A stretch of 28,825 nucleotides of DNA from Paracoccaceae bacterium (GCA_007129775.1 SKUV01000004.1:1-28825), one strand, 5' to 3'; shown: positions 8,250 through 16,900, numbered from the stretch's first letter. Notes: generated by a model not told the origin, from the letters alone. Numbers and translations: made by a program.

Positions 8250-9934
8250 AAGCCGAGCATCCCCCGGCCATGGACGACGCCGCCATCATCTCGGCCACGG
8301 TGATGTGGAACCGCCTGATTTCGGTCTGCGAGGAACAGGCCAACGCCCTGCTGCGCGTGGCCTTCGGCGCGGTGGTGCGCGAGGCGGGCGATCTGAGCGC
8401 GGGCGTCTTCGACGCGCAAGGCCGGATGATGGCTCAGGCCGTCACCGGCACGCCGGGGCACGTCAACACCATGGCGCGTTCGGTCGTTGCGATGCTGCGC
8501 CATGTGCCGGCCGAGACCCTGCGCGAGGGCGATGTGCTGGTCACCAACGACCCGTGGCTGGGCGCCGGGCACATCTTCGATTTCGTGGTTGTGACCCCGG
8601 TCTTTCATGCAAGGACGCTGGTGGGCTTCATGGCCTCCACCTGCCATGTGGTCGATGTCGGCGGCATCGGCTGGTCGGCCGAAGCGCGTTCGGTCTTCGA
8701 GGAGGGCGTGCTGATCCCCGTCACGCGGCTGCGGGCGGGCGGGCGGCTGAACGAGGATCTGTTGCGCATCGTCGCGGCCAATTCCCGCGTGCCGCACGAG
8801 GCGCGCGGCGACATCATCTCGCTGATGACCTGCAACGACGAGGGCGCGCGCCGGCTGCAGGCGCTGATGGAGGAATACGCGCTGCCCGACCTCGGGCCGC
8901 TGGCCGATTTCATCTTTGCCCGCAGCGCGCAGGCCGCCGAGGCCGCGATCCGCGAACTGCCCGAGGGCCGCTATCGCAACGAGGCGGAGCTTGACGGCTA
9001 CGACAGCCCGATCCGGCTCTGCGCCGAGATGGAAATCAGGGACGGGCGTATCCGGGTGTCGCTCGCCGGGTCCTCGCCGGCCATTGCCAAGGGGATCAAC
9101 TGCCCGCTGACCTATACGCAGGCCTATGCGTCCTTCGGCATCCGCGCGGCGGTGGCGGCCCATGTGCCCAACAACGCCGCCTCGCTCGGGCTGGTAGAGG
9201 TCGACGCGCCCCCGGGGCTGATCGTCAGCGCCGAATGGCCAAGCCCCGTGACCGCGCGCCATGTGGTGGGGCAGGCCCTGCCCGATCTGATGCTGGGCTG
9301 CCTTGCGCAGGCGATCCCCGGCAAGGTGCTGGCGGAAAGCGCGGGCGCGCTCTGGGTGCTGGCAATATCAGGCGATGGCGCGCGGCCCTTCGCCTCGCTC
9401 AACGTGGCTTTGGGCGGCATGGGCGCACGGCCCGATGCCGACGGGCTGTCGACCACCGCCTTTCCCTCGGGCGTCGGGTCGGTGCCGGTGGAAGTGGCCG
9501 AAACCGTGGCGCCGCTCGTCTATCGCCGCAAGGAATTCGCGCCCGGCAGCGGCGGCGCGGGCCGCTATCGCGGCGGTCTCGGCCAGCAGATCGAGGTGGC
9601 CGCCGCCGAGGACGACCGCGCACTGCACCTCTCGGCCGCGGCCTTCGAGCGGCTGACCACCGGCGCCGCGGGCCGCGAAGGCGGTGCCGACGGCGCCCCG
9701 GGCCGGGCCGAGATTCGCCATGCCGGCGGCAAGGTGCAGCCCATCACCACCAAAGGGCATTACCTCATCCCCCCCGGCGCATCGCTTTGGGTGCAGACAC
9801 CCGGCGGCGGCGGCTTCGGCCCGGGCGCGGAGCGCGCCCCGGAGGCAAGCGCGCGCGATGCGCGTCACGGTCTGCTTGACGCAGACCCGGATTCAACGAC
9901 CCTGCAACGACCAACCGGAGGAAAGACACCATGA
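8246..9934 (+). CDS. hyuB: Hydantoinase/5-oxoprolinase family protein, HyuB subunit
   Basis: A 562-residue hydantoinase B family protein, partner of HyuA. Early segments NRLISVCEEQANALLRVAFG and GDLSAGVFDAQGRMMAQ are the typical family opening; GDVLVTNDPWLGAGH is the most conserved block, followed by DVGGIGWSAEARSVFEEG. The C-terminal end has the usual GxGGxGRYRGGLGQ and PGGGGFG glycine-rich segments. The frame is open further upstream, but GTG at 8246 is chosen: GAGGAGG sits seven bases before it and the GTGA overlap with hyuA is a standard coupling arrangement. An ATG at 8270 is a weaker alternative. The stop overlaps the dctP start as ATGA (9931-9934). Cytosolic, acting with HyuA on an unknown cyclic amide or related substrate. 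Confidence 0.92.
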   Translation: MKAEHPPAMDDAAIISATVMWNRLISVCEEQANALLRVAFGAVVREAGDLSAGVFDAQGRMMAQAVTGTPGHVNTMARSVVAMLRHVPAETLREGDVLVTNDPWLGAGHIFDFVVVTPVFHARTLVGFMASTCHVVDVGGIGWSAEARSVFEEGVLIPVTRLRAGGRLNEDLLRIVAANSRVPHEARGDIISLMTCNDEGARRLQALMEEYALPDLGPLADFIFARSAQAAEAAIRELPEGRYRNEAELDGYDSPIRLCAEMEIRDGRIRVSLAGSSPAIAKGINCPLTYTQAYASFGIRAAVAAHVPNNAASLGLVEVDAPPGLIVSAEWPSPVTARHVVGQALPDLMLGCLAQAIPGKVLAESAGALWVLAISGDGARPFASLNVALGGMGARPDADGLSTTAFPSGVGSVPVEVAETVAPLVYRRKEFAPGSGGAGRYRGGLGQQIEVAAAEDDRALHLSAAAFERLTTGAAGREGGADGAPGRAEIRHAGGKVQPITTKGHYLIPPGASLWVQTPGGGGFGPGAERAPEASARDARHGLLDADPDSTTLQRPTGGKTP

Positions 9935-10908
9935 AACACCTGATTATCACCGCCGCCACGCTTGGCCTGACCGCCGGCGCCGCCACGGCCCAGACCACAT
10001 GGGATTTCTCGACGCCCTGGCCCTCGGGCAATTTCATCGCGCAGACATCCGTCGAATTCGCCGATGCGGTGCGCGAGGCCACGGGCGGATCGGTGGATAT
10101 CACCGTGCACACCGGCGGCGAGATCGGCGTGACGGCCGCCGAATCCCTGTCTTCGGTGGAACTGGGCATCGTGCAGATGGCCAGCGCGCTGTTGTTCCTG
10201 CAGGCGGGCGAGGCGCCGGCGCTGGCGATGGATACCCTTCCCTATCTGATCCAGGGGCAGGAAGAGATGCGGGAATTTCTGAACTTCGCGGGCCCGCTCT
10301 ATGACGAGATCGCCGAGCGCCACAACCAGAAGATCCTCTATTACATCCCGTGGCCCTCGCCCGGCGTCTACAGCCGCTCCCCCATCGCCACGGCCGAGGA
10401 CATGGCCAACCAGCGCATCCGCGCCTTCAACGCCGCCAGCTTCGAGTTTCTGTCGAATATCGGCGCCTCGCCGCTGGAGATGCCCTGGGGCGACGTGCCC
10501 CCGGCGCTGGCCTCGGGCGCCATCGACGGGGTGGCGACGTCGTCTTCCTCGGGCGTGGACGGGCGGCTGTGGCAATTCACCAGCTATTTCAACCCTTTGA
10601 ACTGGAGCACCTCGGCCGAGGCGGTCACCGTGAACCTCGACGCATGGAACGCGCTGAGCCACGAGGAGCGCGACACGATCGAGCAACTCGCCGCCGAGAT
10701 GCAGCCGCAATTCTGGGCCGTCAGCGCGGCCGAGGATGACGGCAAGGTCGACATCCTCGTGGAAAACGGCATCACCGTGCTGGAAGCCGACGACAGCCTG
10801 CGCGCGGCGATGGCCGAAGGCGGCCGCCCGATGTGGGACGCCTTTCTGGAGCGTGCTCCCGAAGCACGCCCGGTGATCGAGGCCTATGCCGAGCATATGG
10901 GCAAGTAA
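9931..10908 (+). CDS. dctP: TRAP transporter substrate-binding protein (DctP family)
   Basis: A 325-residue periplasmic solute receptor. A signal peptide (MKHLIITAATLGLTAGAATA, then QTTWDFSTPW) is followed by the DctP fold: FAQTSVEFADAV-like helix (here FIAQTSVEFADAV), GEIGVTAAESLSSVELGIVQM, and the typical ANQRIRAFN and substrate-loop region PPALASGAIDGV, where DctP proteins place substrate-contacting residues. DctP receptors bind carboxylates through a conserved Arg; R at IRAFN is the likely one. GGAGG precedes the ATG by about ten bases. The gene overlaps hyuB by four bases, tying import to the HyuAB enzyme. A strong hairpin separates it from dctQ, so the receptor is probably made in excess over the permease. 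Confidence 0.93.
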   Translation: MKHLIITAATLGLTAGAATAQTTWDFSTPWPSGNFIAQTSVEFADAVREATGGSVDITVHTGGEIGVTAAESLSSVELGIVQMASALLFLQAGEAPALAMDTLPYLIQGQEEMREFLNFAGPLYDEIAERHNQKILYYIPWPSPGVYSRSPIATAEDMANQRIRAFNAASFEFLSNIGASPLEMPWGDVPPALASGAIDGVATSSSSGVDGRLWQFTSYFNPLNWSTSAEAVTVNLDAWNALSHEERDTIEQLAAEMQPQFWAVSAAEDDGKVDILVENGITVLEADDSLRAAMAEGGRPMWDAFLERAPEARPVIEAYAEHMGK

Positions 10909-10914
10909 CCACGA

Positions 10915-10943
10915 GCCGGGCGGCGGCACAGCTGCCGCCCGGC
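10915..10943 (+). terminator. GC hairpin between dctP and dctQ
   Basis: A 13-bp stem (one G-T wobble) with an ACA loop fills the gap between the dctP stop and dctQ start. It lacks a T-tract. Such intercistronic hairpins commonly protect upstream mRNA or cause partial termination, favouring binding protein over permease. Confidence 0.6.
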
Positions 10944-10968
10944 CGAAACCACCAGCGAAAGTGCGCCC

Positions 10969-11538
10969 ATGCTGCGCCGGATCGGCGACATCTACCTGCG
11001 CCTGACCGATGCGACCTCGCGCCTGTGCGAGGGCGTGGCGGTGGTGTTGCTGTTCGGGTTCGCCGCGCTGATGCTGGCCGAGGTCGTCAAGCGTGGCTTC
11101 ATCGGCGGGTCACTGGCGTTTTCGTGGGAAATCAGCACTTATGCCATGGCCGCCGTGTTCTTTCTGGCCGCGGGGCGCACCTTGCGAACGGGCCGGCATG
11201 TGCGGGTGTCGCTGGCGCTGGAGGCCAGCCCGCCGCGCCTGCGCCTGAGCATCGAATTACTGGCGACGCTGGTCGCGCTGGTGCTTGCGACAGGCATCTT
11301 CCTGACCCTGCGCGACATGGCGCTGACGTCGTTCCAGCGCGGCACGCGATCGCCCAGCTTCACCTCCACCCCGCTGGTCTGGCCGCAGGCGCTGGTGGCC
11401 ATCGGTGCGCTGCAATTGTGCCTCGACCTGTTCGCGCGGCTGCTGCGCCTGCTGCGGGGCGAGCCTGCCCAGATCGTCGCCCCGGAAGAGCTGGACCTGA
11501 TCGACGAACCGCCCGGGAAAGGGCCGCGCGATGGTTGA
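10969..11538 (+). CDS. dctQ: TRAP transporter small permease (DctQ family)
   Basis: A 189-residue inner-membrane protein with four hydrophobic helices, the DctQ layout. The segment VVLLFGFAALMLAEVVKRGF is helix one, then FSWEISTYAMAAVFFLAAG is the characteristic conserved second region with the W-E pair of the family, and RTGRHVRVSL lies in the following loop. The tail after the last helix (EPAQIVAPEELDLIDEPPG) is cytoplasmic and acidic. It forms the membrane complex with DctM and uses an ion gradient together with the periplasmic DctP. The start at 10969 has only a weak purine stretch before it (GCGAAAG). The stop overlaps dctM by eight bases. Confidence 0.9.
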   Translation: MLRRIGDIYLRLTDATSRLCEGVAVVLLFGFAALMLAEVVKRGFIGGSLAFSWEISTYAMAAVFFLAAGRTLRTGRHVRVSLALEASPPRLRLSIELLATLVALVLATGIFLTLRDMALTSFQRGTRSPSFTSTPLVWPQALVAIGALQLCLDLFARLLRLLRGEPAQIVAPEELDLIDEPPGKGPRDG

Positions 11539-12817
11539 GGTCGGGCTTGTCGCCTTGTTGCTGTTCGCCGGGTTTCTGGCCGGGTCGGTCTGGATCGGGC
11601 TGTCGCTTTTCGGGATCGGCTATGTGCTGCTGGCGATCTACCGCCCGAACATTCCGCTGGATGTGTTCTCGGCGCGGGTGATCTGGAATGCCGCCACATC
11701 GCTGGAACTGCTGGCGCTGCCGCTTTTCATCCTGATGAGCGAAATTCTCGTCTCCGCCCGCCTGGGCAAGTCGCTCTTCAGCGGTCTTGCACCCTTTGTC
11801 GGGCGCCTGCCGGGGGGGCTGGTGCATGTGAATGTCGCCGGCTCCACCCTTTTTGCCGCCGTCTCGGGGTCATCGGCGGCGACAACGGCAATCGTCGGGC
11901 GGGTGACCCTGCCGGAACTGGCCGCGCGCGGCTACGAGCGCCGGCTTGCCATCGGCTCGCTGGCCGGGGCGGGCACGCTCGGCTTTCTGATCCCGCCGTC
12001 GATCATCATGATCATCTATGGCGTGGTGGCCGAGCAGTCGATTCTGGAATTGTTCATCGCAGGCATCATTCCCGGCCTGCTTCTGGCCCTGGCCTACAGC
12101 ACCTACATCGGCGTGCATGAAGTCATCACCCGCCGCGCGCCCCGGTCCGAGCGGTTCACCGCTGCCGAACGGCTCGCCGGCCTGCGCGAGATCGCGCCGG
12201 TGCTCGCGCTGGTCGGCGGTATCATGGCCTCGCTCTATGCCGGGCTGGCCAGCCCGACAGAACTGGCTGCGGTCGGGGTTCTGGGGGCCATCCTGATCTC
12301 GGCCCTGCGCGGCGCGCTGACATGGCGCGGGCTGGTTCATGCGGGGCGCCGGGCAGTGCGCACCTCGTCCATGATGGGGCTGATCATCATGGGCGCGGCG
12401 CTGCTGAATGCGGCCTTCGGCTTTCTCGGCCTGCCACGCTTCGTCGCCGGGCAGGTCGCCGCGCTGGACCTGGCGCCTTTCGTGCTGATCGTGGCGCTGC
12501 TGGCAATGTATGTGCTGATCGGCATGTTCCTCGACGGCACTTCGATCATCGTGATGACGCTGCCGATCACCCTGCCGCTGATCGTCGCGGCGGGGTTCGA
12601 CCCGATCTGGTTCGGCATCTTCATCGTGATCGCGGTGGAGATTTCGCAGATCACGCCGCCGGTCGGCTTCAACCTGTTTGTCATCCAGTCGCAGACGGGC
12701 GAAAAGATCGGGGCCATCGCCCGCGCGGCCTTTCCCTTCTTCTGCATCCTTGTGGCTTTCGCGCTGGTCCTGACATTGTTTCCCGCGATAGCACTCTGGC
12801 TGCCGGGCAAGCTCTAG
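11531..12817 (+). CDS. dctM: TRAP transporter large permease (DctM family)
   Basis: A 428-residue polytopic protein of the DctM family (about a dozen membrane helices), the ion-coupled transport subunit. Recognisable blocks are LELLALPLFILMSEIL, AGSTLFAAVSGSSAATTA (the family's re-entrant SGSSAAT signature), GTLGFLIPPSIIMIIYG, and near the end FLDGTSIIVMTLPITLPL and EISQITPPVGFNLFVIQS, all standard for DctM. Length is normal for the family. It begins inside the last codons of dctQ, so dctQ and dctM are translationally coupled. It is followed after 18 bases by the GntR gene, showing that the regulator belongs to the same transcript. Confidence 0.94.
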   Translation: MVEVGLVALLLFAGFLAGSVWIGLSLFGIGYVLLAIYRPNIPLDVFSARVIWNAATSLELLALPLFILMSEILVSARLGKSLFSGLAPFVGRLPGGLVHVNVAGSTLFAAVSGSSAATTAIVGRVTLPELAARGYERRLAIGSLAGAGTLGFLIPPSIIMIIYGVVAEQSILELFIAGIIPGLLLALAYSTYIGVHEVITRRAPRSERFTAAERLAGLREIAPVLALVGGIMASLYAGLASPTELAAVGVLGAILISALRGALTWRGLVHAGRRAVRTSSMMGLIIMGAALLNAAFGFLGLPRFVAGQVAALDLAPFVLIVALLAMYVLIGMFLDGTSIIVMTLPITLPLIVAAGFDPIWFGIFIVIAVEISQITPPVGFNLFVIQSQTGEKIGAIARAAFPFFCILVAFALVLTLFPAIALWLPGKL

Positions 12818-12835
12818 CCCGGAAGGAGACGCAAC

Positions 12836-13555
12836 TTGGCCCGGACGCTGCACAGCAAGGTGACGGATATCCTGCTGGACAGGATCGTCTCGGGCCGATG
12901 GGCCGTGGGCGCGCGTCTGCCGACCGAGGTCGATCTTGCCGCCGAACTGGGCGTGAGCCGCGCCACCTTGCGTCTGGGCCTGAATGATCTGGAGCGTATG
13001 GGGCTCGTCGCCCGGCGCAAGCGGACGGGCACGACCGTCATCGCGTCGGAACCGCGCAACATCCTGCAACAGGTCACCGGCGGGGTGGAGGACCTGCTCG
13101 ATATCGCGCGCCACTCGGTGCTCGACCTGCTGGGCGTCGAAGACCTGGCCACCGAGGCCGAACCGCTGCTCCATGGCCTGCACAGCGAAACCGGCTATTG
13201 GCTGGCGATCACCGGCACCCGCCGGATGGAGGGCAGCGCGGCGCCCTTCAACTGGACCCGCGTCTTCGTCACCGGCCGTTATGCCGGCGTCCGGCCGATG
13301 CTCGGCCAGAGCCCCCATGCCGTCTATCGGGTGATCGAGGATACCTATGGCACAAGGGTCGCCCGCATCGCGCAGGTGGTGCGGGCCTGCACCTGCCCCG
13401 ATCCTGCCGCTCCGCTTCTGGGCCTGTCAGCGCGGGACCCGGTGCTGAACATCCGCGCCCGCCTTTATGATGAAGCCGACGGCCTGATCGAGGTGTCCGA
13501 CGCCTATTACGACCCGGCGAAGTTCAGCGTCAGCACCGATGTGCGCCTGTCGTGA
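12836..13555 (+). CDS. GntR family regulator with UTRA effector domain (HutC type)
   Basis: A 239-residue transcription factor. The N-terminal winged helix contains the GntR pattern WAVGARLPTEVDLAAELGVS followed by RATLRLGLNDLERMGL and RRKRTGTTV. The C-terminal half is a UTRA small-molecule domain of the HutC subfamily (VYRVIEDTYG, then PVLNIRARLYDEADGLIE and the closing YYDPAKFSVSTDV). The start is an unusual TTG at 12836, chosen because AAGGAG lies seven bases upstream and the helix-turn-helix would be cut by any later start. As last gene of the hyu-TRAP operon it probably controls its own operon, with the imported compound or a breakdown product as effector; that is inference from position. 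Confidence 0.9.
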   Translation: MARTLHSKVTDILLDRIVSGRWAVGARLPTEVDLAAELGVSRATLRLGLNDLERMGLVARRKRTGTTVIASEPRNILQQVTGGVEDLLDIARHSVLDLLGVEDLATEAEPLLHGLHSETGYWLAITGTRRMEGSAAPFNWTRVFVTGRYAGVRPMLGQSPHAVYRVIEDTYGTRVARIAQVVRACTCPDPAAPLLGLSARDPVLNIRARLYDEADGLIEVSDAYYDPAKFSVSTDVRLS

Positions 13556-13580
13556 CGTTCCTTTTCCCGGCAATACCGAT

Positions 13581-13614
13581 GCGCGGCGGCACGGGCGCAG
13601 CCGTCCCGCCGCGT
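13581..13614. terminator. Bidirectional hairpin between gntR and DUF305 gene
   Basis: A 9-bp outer stem GCGCGGCGG/CCGCCGCGT (terminal wobble), a single C-C mismatch, a 4-bp inner stem ACGG/CCGT and a 6-base loop lie in the 64-base gap between two convergent genes. A natural shared terminator, though without a T-tract. Confidence 0.55.
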
Positions 13615-13619
13615 GCCGA

Positions 13620-14045
13620 TCAGTCCAGCCCGCGCTCGGCAAGCCATTCGCGCATCATCGCGATCTCGGCTTCCTGCGCTTCGATCACCTCTTCGGCGAG
13701 CGCCCGGATTGCGGGGTCGGAACCGTATTCCAGCACCACGAGGGCCATATCAATGGCGCCCTGATGGTGCGGGATCATGCCGCGCACGAAATCCACATCG
13801 GCATCGCCTGTGAATTCGATGTCCATGTCGCGGTGCATCTGGTCATTGACCGCCATGAAGGCCGCGATGACCGGGTCGTCGCTGGTCGCGCCATGGCCAG
13901 CATGTGCCCCGTGGTCAGCATGTGCCCCATGTGCCCCGTGACCGCCATGGGCCCCGTGATTCATCTGCGCCTGTGCATAGCTCAACCCACCCACAACGAG
14001 GGCGGTGCCGATCACGAAAGCGGCGGAAAGTTTCATGTATTTCAT
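13620..14045 (-). CDS. Exported His-rich DUF305 protein
   Basis: A 141-residue exported protein. The signal peptide (MKYMKLSAAFVIGTALVVGG, cleaved near YAQAQ) is followed by a His/Gly/Ala-rich segment made of repeated HGAH/HGGH units between about residues 25 and 53, a likely metal-chelating arm. The rest is a DUF305 (CopM-like, ferritin-like four-helix) domain with DVDFVRGMIPHHQGAIDMA, where the HH and Met residues are conserved in periplasmic copper-binding relatives. The ATG at 14045 is preferred over an upstream in-frame ATG because GAGGAG stands seven bases before it. It follows copZ by 11 bases, so both are transcribed together from the copper-responsive promoter near 14300. Confidence 0.9.
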   Translation of the reverse strand: MKYMKLSAAFVIGTALVVGGLSYAQAQMNHGAHGGHGAHGAHADHGAHAGHGATSDDPVIAAFMAVNDQMHRDMDIEFTGDADVDFVRGMIPHHQGAIDMALVVLEYGSDPAIRALAEEVIEAQEAEIAMMREWLAERGLD

Positions 14046-14056
14046 GGTGGGTCTCC

Positions 14057-14251
14057 TCACTGAAGTCTTGCGTCGAAGCCGGCGGCTTCGAGCGCGGGCA
14101 GAAACTCCGCGCCGGGCTTGTCGGATTGCACGGTGAGCCTGCGCGCCGGCGGGTCGGCCTCCACACCCGCCGCGGGGTCCACGCTGTGGATCGCGCGGGT
14201 GACGCCGCGCACGCAGCCGCCGCAGGTCATGTTTTCGATATGAAATTGCAC
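14057..14251 (-). CDS. copZ: Copper chaperone, heavy-metal-associated (HMA) domain
   Basis: A 64-residue single-domain CopZ-like protein. After QFHIEN comes the metal-binding loop MTCGGCVRGVTRAI with the CxxC pair (C-G-G-C), then the remaining beta-alpha-beta elements and a C-terminal AGFDARLQ, matching the ferredoxin-like HMA fold. It probably carries Cu(I) in the cytosol to CopA or CueR. The frame is open upstream, but the GTG at 14251 is chosen since AAGGAGG lies about five bases before it and the fold starts there. It leads a two-gene operon with the DUF305 gene, divergent from copA. Confidence 0.88.
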   Translation of the reverse strand: MQFHIENMTCGGCVRGVTRAIHSVDPAAGVEADPPARRLTVQSDKPGAEFLPALEAAGFDARLQ

Positions 14252-14283
14252 CAGAGCCTCCTTGGTTTCATCCGGTGCCACAT

Positions 14284-14314
14284 CAGCTGGGGCTTCCCAC
14301 CATGGGAAGGTCAA
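14284..14314 (-). promoter_or_regulatory. CueR/HmrR-type promoter of copZ
   Basis: Reading leftward, TTGACC (14314-14309) is directly followed by the operator-like inverted repeat CTTCCCA-TGG-TGGGAAG (14309-14293), a perfect 7+7 palindrome. This is the arrangement of MerR-family copper promoters, where the regulator sits in a long 19-bp spacer. The -10 expected near 14289-14284 is poor. Confidence 0.7.
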
Positions 14315-14363
14315 GGCCTTTTCCGCGTATTTCCTTGCAGCAGCGCTTTTTCATCACGAAGGC

Positions 14364-14394
14364 TTGACCTTCCCACCGTTGGAACCCCTACGTC
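14364..14394 (+). promoter_or_regulatory. CueR/HmrR-type promoter of copA
   Basis: TTGACC (14364-14369) is followed by a 19-base spacer containing the near-palindrome TTCCCACCGTTGGAA and then TACGTC as a plausible -10 at 14389-14394. The extended spacer and the CTTCC...GGAA dyad are typical of CueR/HmrR targets. It faces the copZ promoter 50 bases away. Confidence 0.75.
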
Positions 14395-14431
14395 TCCCTG
14401 CAAGTCTCCGCAAACGAACGTCAGGTATGCC

Positions 14432-16900
14432 ATGAACGCCCCCGCCAAACCCGTCGCCACGCGCTCGCTGCCGATCGAGGGGATGCACTGCGCCTCTTGC
14501 GTGGGCCGGGTGGAGCGTGCCTTGCGCGCTGTCCCCGGAGTGGCCGAGGCCAATGTGAACCTTGCGACGGAACGAGCCGAGGTTCGGTTCGCATCCCCGG
14601 TAGAGGCCGATGCACTGGTCGAGGCGGTGCGCAATGCGGGCTTCGATGTGCCGCAAGCGCGGGTCGAGTTGCAGGTGGAGGGGATGACCTGCGCCTCTTG
14701 CGTCGGCCGGGTGGAGCGCGCGCTGCAAGCGGTGCCGGGAGTGGCAGAGGCCACCGTGAACCTCGCTACCGAACGCGCGACGATCACCGGCAGCGCCGGG
14801 ACAGAGGCGCTGATCGCGGCTGTGGATCGCGCAGGCTACGACGCGCGCGAACGGCGCCCCGCTGCGACCGATGACGGCATGGCCGCCCGCCGCGACGCCG
14901 AGGCCACCGAGCTGCGCCGCGATCTTCTGATCGCGGGCGCGCTGACCCTGCCGGTCTTCGCGCTGGAGATGGGCTCGCACATGATCCCGCCGGTGCATCA
15001 CCTGATCATGACAACCATCGGGATGCAGACAAGCTGGCTGATCCAGTTCGCACTGACCACGCTGGTCATGGCCTTTCCGGGTATCCGCTTCTATGCGCTG
15101 GGCTTTCCGGCGCTTGCGCGCGGCGCGCCCGACATGAACAGCCTCGTGGCCGTGGGAACGATGGCGGCGTTTCTCTACTCGCTGGTCGCCACCTTCGCGC
15201 CCGGGCTGCTGCCTGCGGGCACGGTCAATGTCTATTACGAACCCGCTGCCGTGATCGTGACGCTGATCCTGCTGGGCCGGTATCTGGAAGCCCGCGCCAA
15301 GGGCCGCACCTCGGCCGCGATCCAGCGGCTGATCGGGTTGCAGTCCAAGACCGCGCGGGTGCGCCGCGATGGCGCCAGCGCCGACATTCCGATGGCCGAA
15401 GTCCAACCCGGAGATGTGATCGAGGTCCGCCCGGGCGAGCGTGTGCCCGTCGATGGCGCATTGATCGAGGGCGAAAGCTATGTCGACGAATCCATGATCA
15501 CCGGAGAACCGGTGCCGGTGGCCAAGGCCGAAGGCGCCACCGTGGTCGGCGGCACCGTGAACCAGACCGGCGCCTTCGCGTTCCGCGCAACGGCGGTGGG
15601 CGGCGACACGATGCTGGCGCAGATCATCCGCATGGTCGAGGCCGCGCAGGGTGCCAAGCTGCCGATTCAGGCGCTCGTGGACCGGGTGACCATGTGGTTC
15701 GTCCCTGCGGTGATCGCCGTGGCCGCGATGACCTTCGCGGTCTGGTTCAGCTTCGGCCCGGCCCCGGCGCTGACCTTCGGGCTGGTGAATGCGGTCGCCG
15801 TGCTGATCATCGCCTGCCCCTGCGCCATGGGGCTGGCCACGCCCACCTCGATCATGGTGGGCACGGGGCGCGGGGCGGAAACCGGCGTGCTCTTTCGCAA
15901 GGGAGAGGCGCTGCAACTGCTGAAAGAGGCGCGTGTCGTGGCCTTCGACAAGACCGGCACGCTGACCGAAGGCGCCCCTCGCCTCACCGATCTGGAGTTG
16001 GCAGAGGGCGTTGACCGCGACGCCGTGCTGGCGCAGGTCGCGGCGGTGGAGGCGAAATCAGAACACCCCATCGCGCGCGCCATAGTCGCGGCCGCCGAGG
16101 GCCTGCCCCTGCCCGAGGTGACCGGTTTCGAAAGCGTCACCGGCTTCGGCGTGCGCGCGCAGGCTGGCGCGGCGAGGGTCGAGATCGGCGCCGACCGCTA
16201 CATGGCGCGCCTCGGCCTCGACGTGGCAGCCTTCGCCGATACTGCCGCGCGGTTGGGCGACGAGGGCAAGACCCCGCTTTACGCCGCCATCGACGGCGAA
16301 CTCGCCGCGATCATTGCCGTGGCCGACCCGATCAAGGCGGAAACCCCTGCGGCCATCCGCGCCCTGCACGGCCTCGGGCTGAAGGTCGCGATGGTCAGCG
16401 GCGACAACCGCCGCACCGCCGAAGCCATCGCCCGGCAGCTCGGCATCGACGAGGTGGTGGCCGAGGTGCTGCCCGAGGGCAAGGTCGATGCCATGCGCGA
16501 CCTGAAGGCGGCGCATGGCCGGCTCGCCTTCGTCGGCGACGGGATCAACGACGCGCCCGCGCTGGCCGAGGCCGATGTGGGCATCGCCATCGGCACTGGC
16601 ACCGATGTGGCGATCGAAGCCGCCGAAGTGGTGCTCATGTCGGGTTCGCTGCGCGGCGTGCCGAACGCCATCGCGCTCTCGAAAGCCACGATCCGCAACA
16701 TCCGGCAGAACCTGTTCTGGGCCTTCGCCTACAACACCGCGCTGATCCCGGTGGCGGCCGGTGTTCTGTGGCCGGCCTTCGGGATCCTGCTGTCGCCGAT
16801 CTTCGCCGCCGGCGCCATGGCGCTGTCCTCGGTCTTCGTGCTGGGCAATGCGCTGCGGCTGCGCCGCTGGACCCCGCCCATGAAGGAGGCGCAAGCATGA
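14432..16900 (+). CDS. copA: Copper-exporting P1B-type ATPase
   Basis: An 822-residue P1B-1 ATPase. Two N-terminal HMA domains carry GMHCASC (17-23) and GMTCASC (84-90). Eight membrane helices are expected; the transport helix contains ACPCAMGLATP with CPC at 462-464, the Cu(I) signature. The catalytic phosphorylation motif DKTGT is at 506-510, the nucleotide-domain HP pair is in SEHPIARAIV, and the hinge GDGINDAPALAEADVGIAI is intact. It pumps Cu(I) from cytosol to periplasm using ATP. The frame is open far upstream, but ATG 14432 lies just behind the CueR-type promoter and begins right before the first HMA domain; the Shine-Dalgarno is weak (CAGGT). The stop overlaps the start of the MerR gene as ATGA. 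Confidence 0.96.
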   Translation: MNAPAKPVATRSLPIEGMHCASCVGRVERALRAVPGVAEANVNLATERAEVRFASPVEADALVEAVRNAGFDVPQARVELQVEGMTCASCVGRVERALQAVPGVAEATVNLATERATITGSAGTEALIAAVDRAGYDARERRPAATDDGMAARRDAEATELRRDLLIAGALTLPVFALEMGSHMIPPVHHLIMTTIGMQTSWLIQFALTTLVMAFPGIRFYALGFPALARGAPDMNSLVAVGTMAAFLYSLVATFAPGLLPAGTVNVYYEPAAVIVTLILLGRYLEARAKGRTSAAIQRLIGLQSKTARVRRDGASADIPMAEVQPGDVIEVRPGERVPVDGALIEGESYVDESMITGEPVPVAKAEGATVVGGTVNQTGAFAFRATAVGGDTMLAQIIRMVEAAQGAKLPIQALVDRVTMWFVPAVIAVAAMTFAVWFSFGPAPALTFGLVNAVAVLIIACPCAMGLATPTSIMVGTGRGAETGVLFRKGEALQLLKEARVVAFDKTGTLTEGAPRLTDLELAEGVDRDAVLAQVAAVEAKSEHPIARAIVAAAEGLPLPEVTGFESVTGFGVRAQAGAARVEIGADRYMARLGLDVAAFADTAARLGDEGKTPLYAAIDGELAAIIAVADPIKAETPAAIRALHGLGLKVAMVSGDNRRTAEAIARQLGIDEVVAEVLPEGKVDAMRDLKAAHGRLAFVGDGINDAPALAEADVGIAIGTGTDVAIEAAEVVLMSGSLRGVPNAIALSKATIRNIRQNLFWAFAYNTALIPVAAGVLWPAFGILLSPIFAAGAMALSSVFVLGNALRLRRWTPPMKEAQA

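Noticed and set aside
9235..9879. Alternative plus-strand frame of 214 codons inside hyuB
   Set aside because: Arg/Ala/Gly-rich shadow frame fully covered by a conserved gene.
11870..13318. 482-codon minus-strand frame across dctM and gntR
   Set aside because: Antisense to two well-recognised genes; composition rich in Gln, Arg and His as in other shadows.
13904..14431. 176-codon N-terminal extension of CopA
   Set aside because: It would run through the DUF305 and copZ genes and both copper promoters; translation is not protein-like before the first HMA domain.
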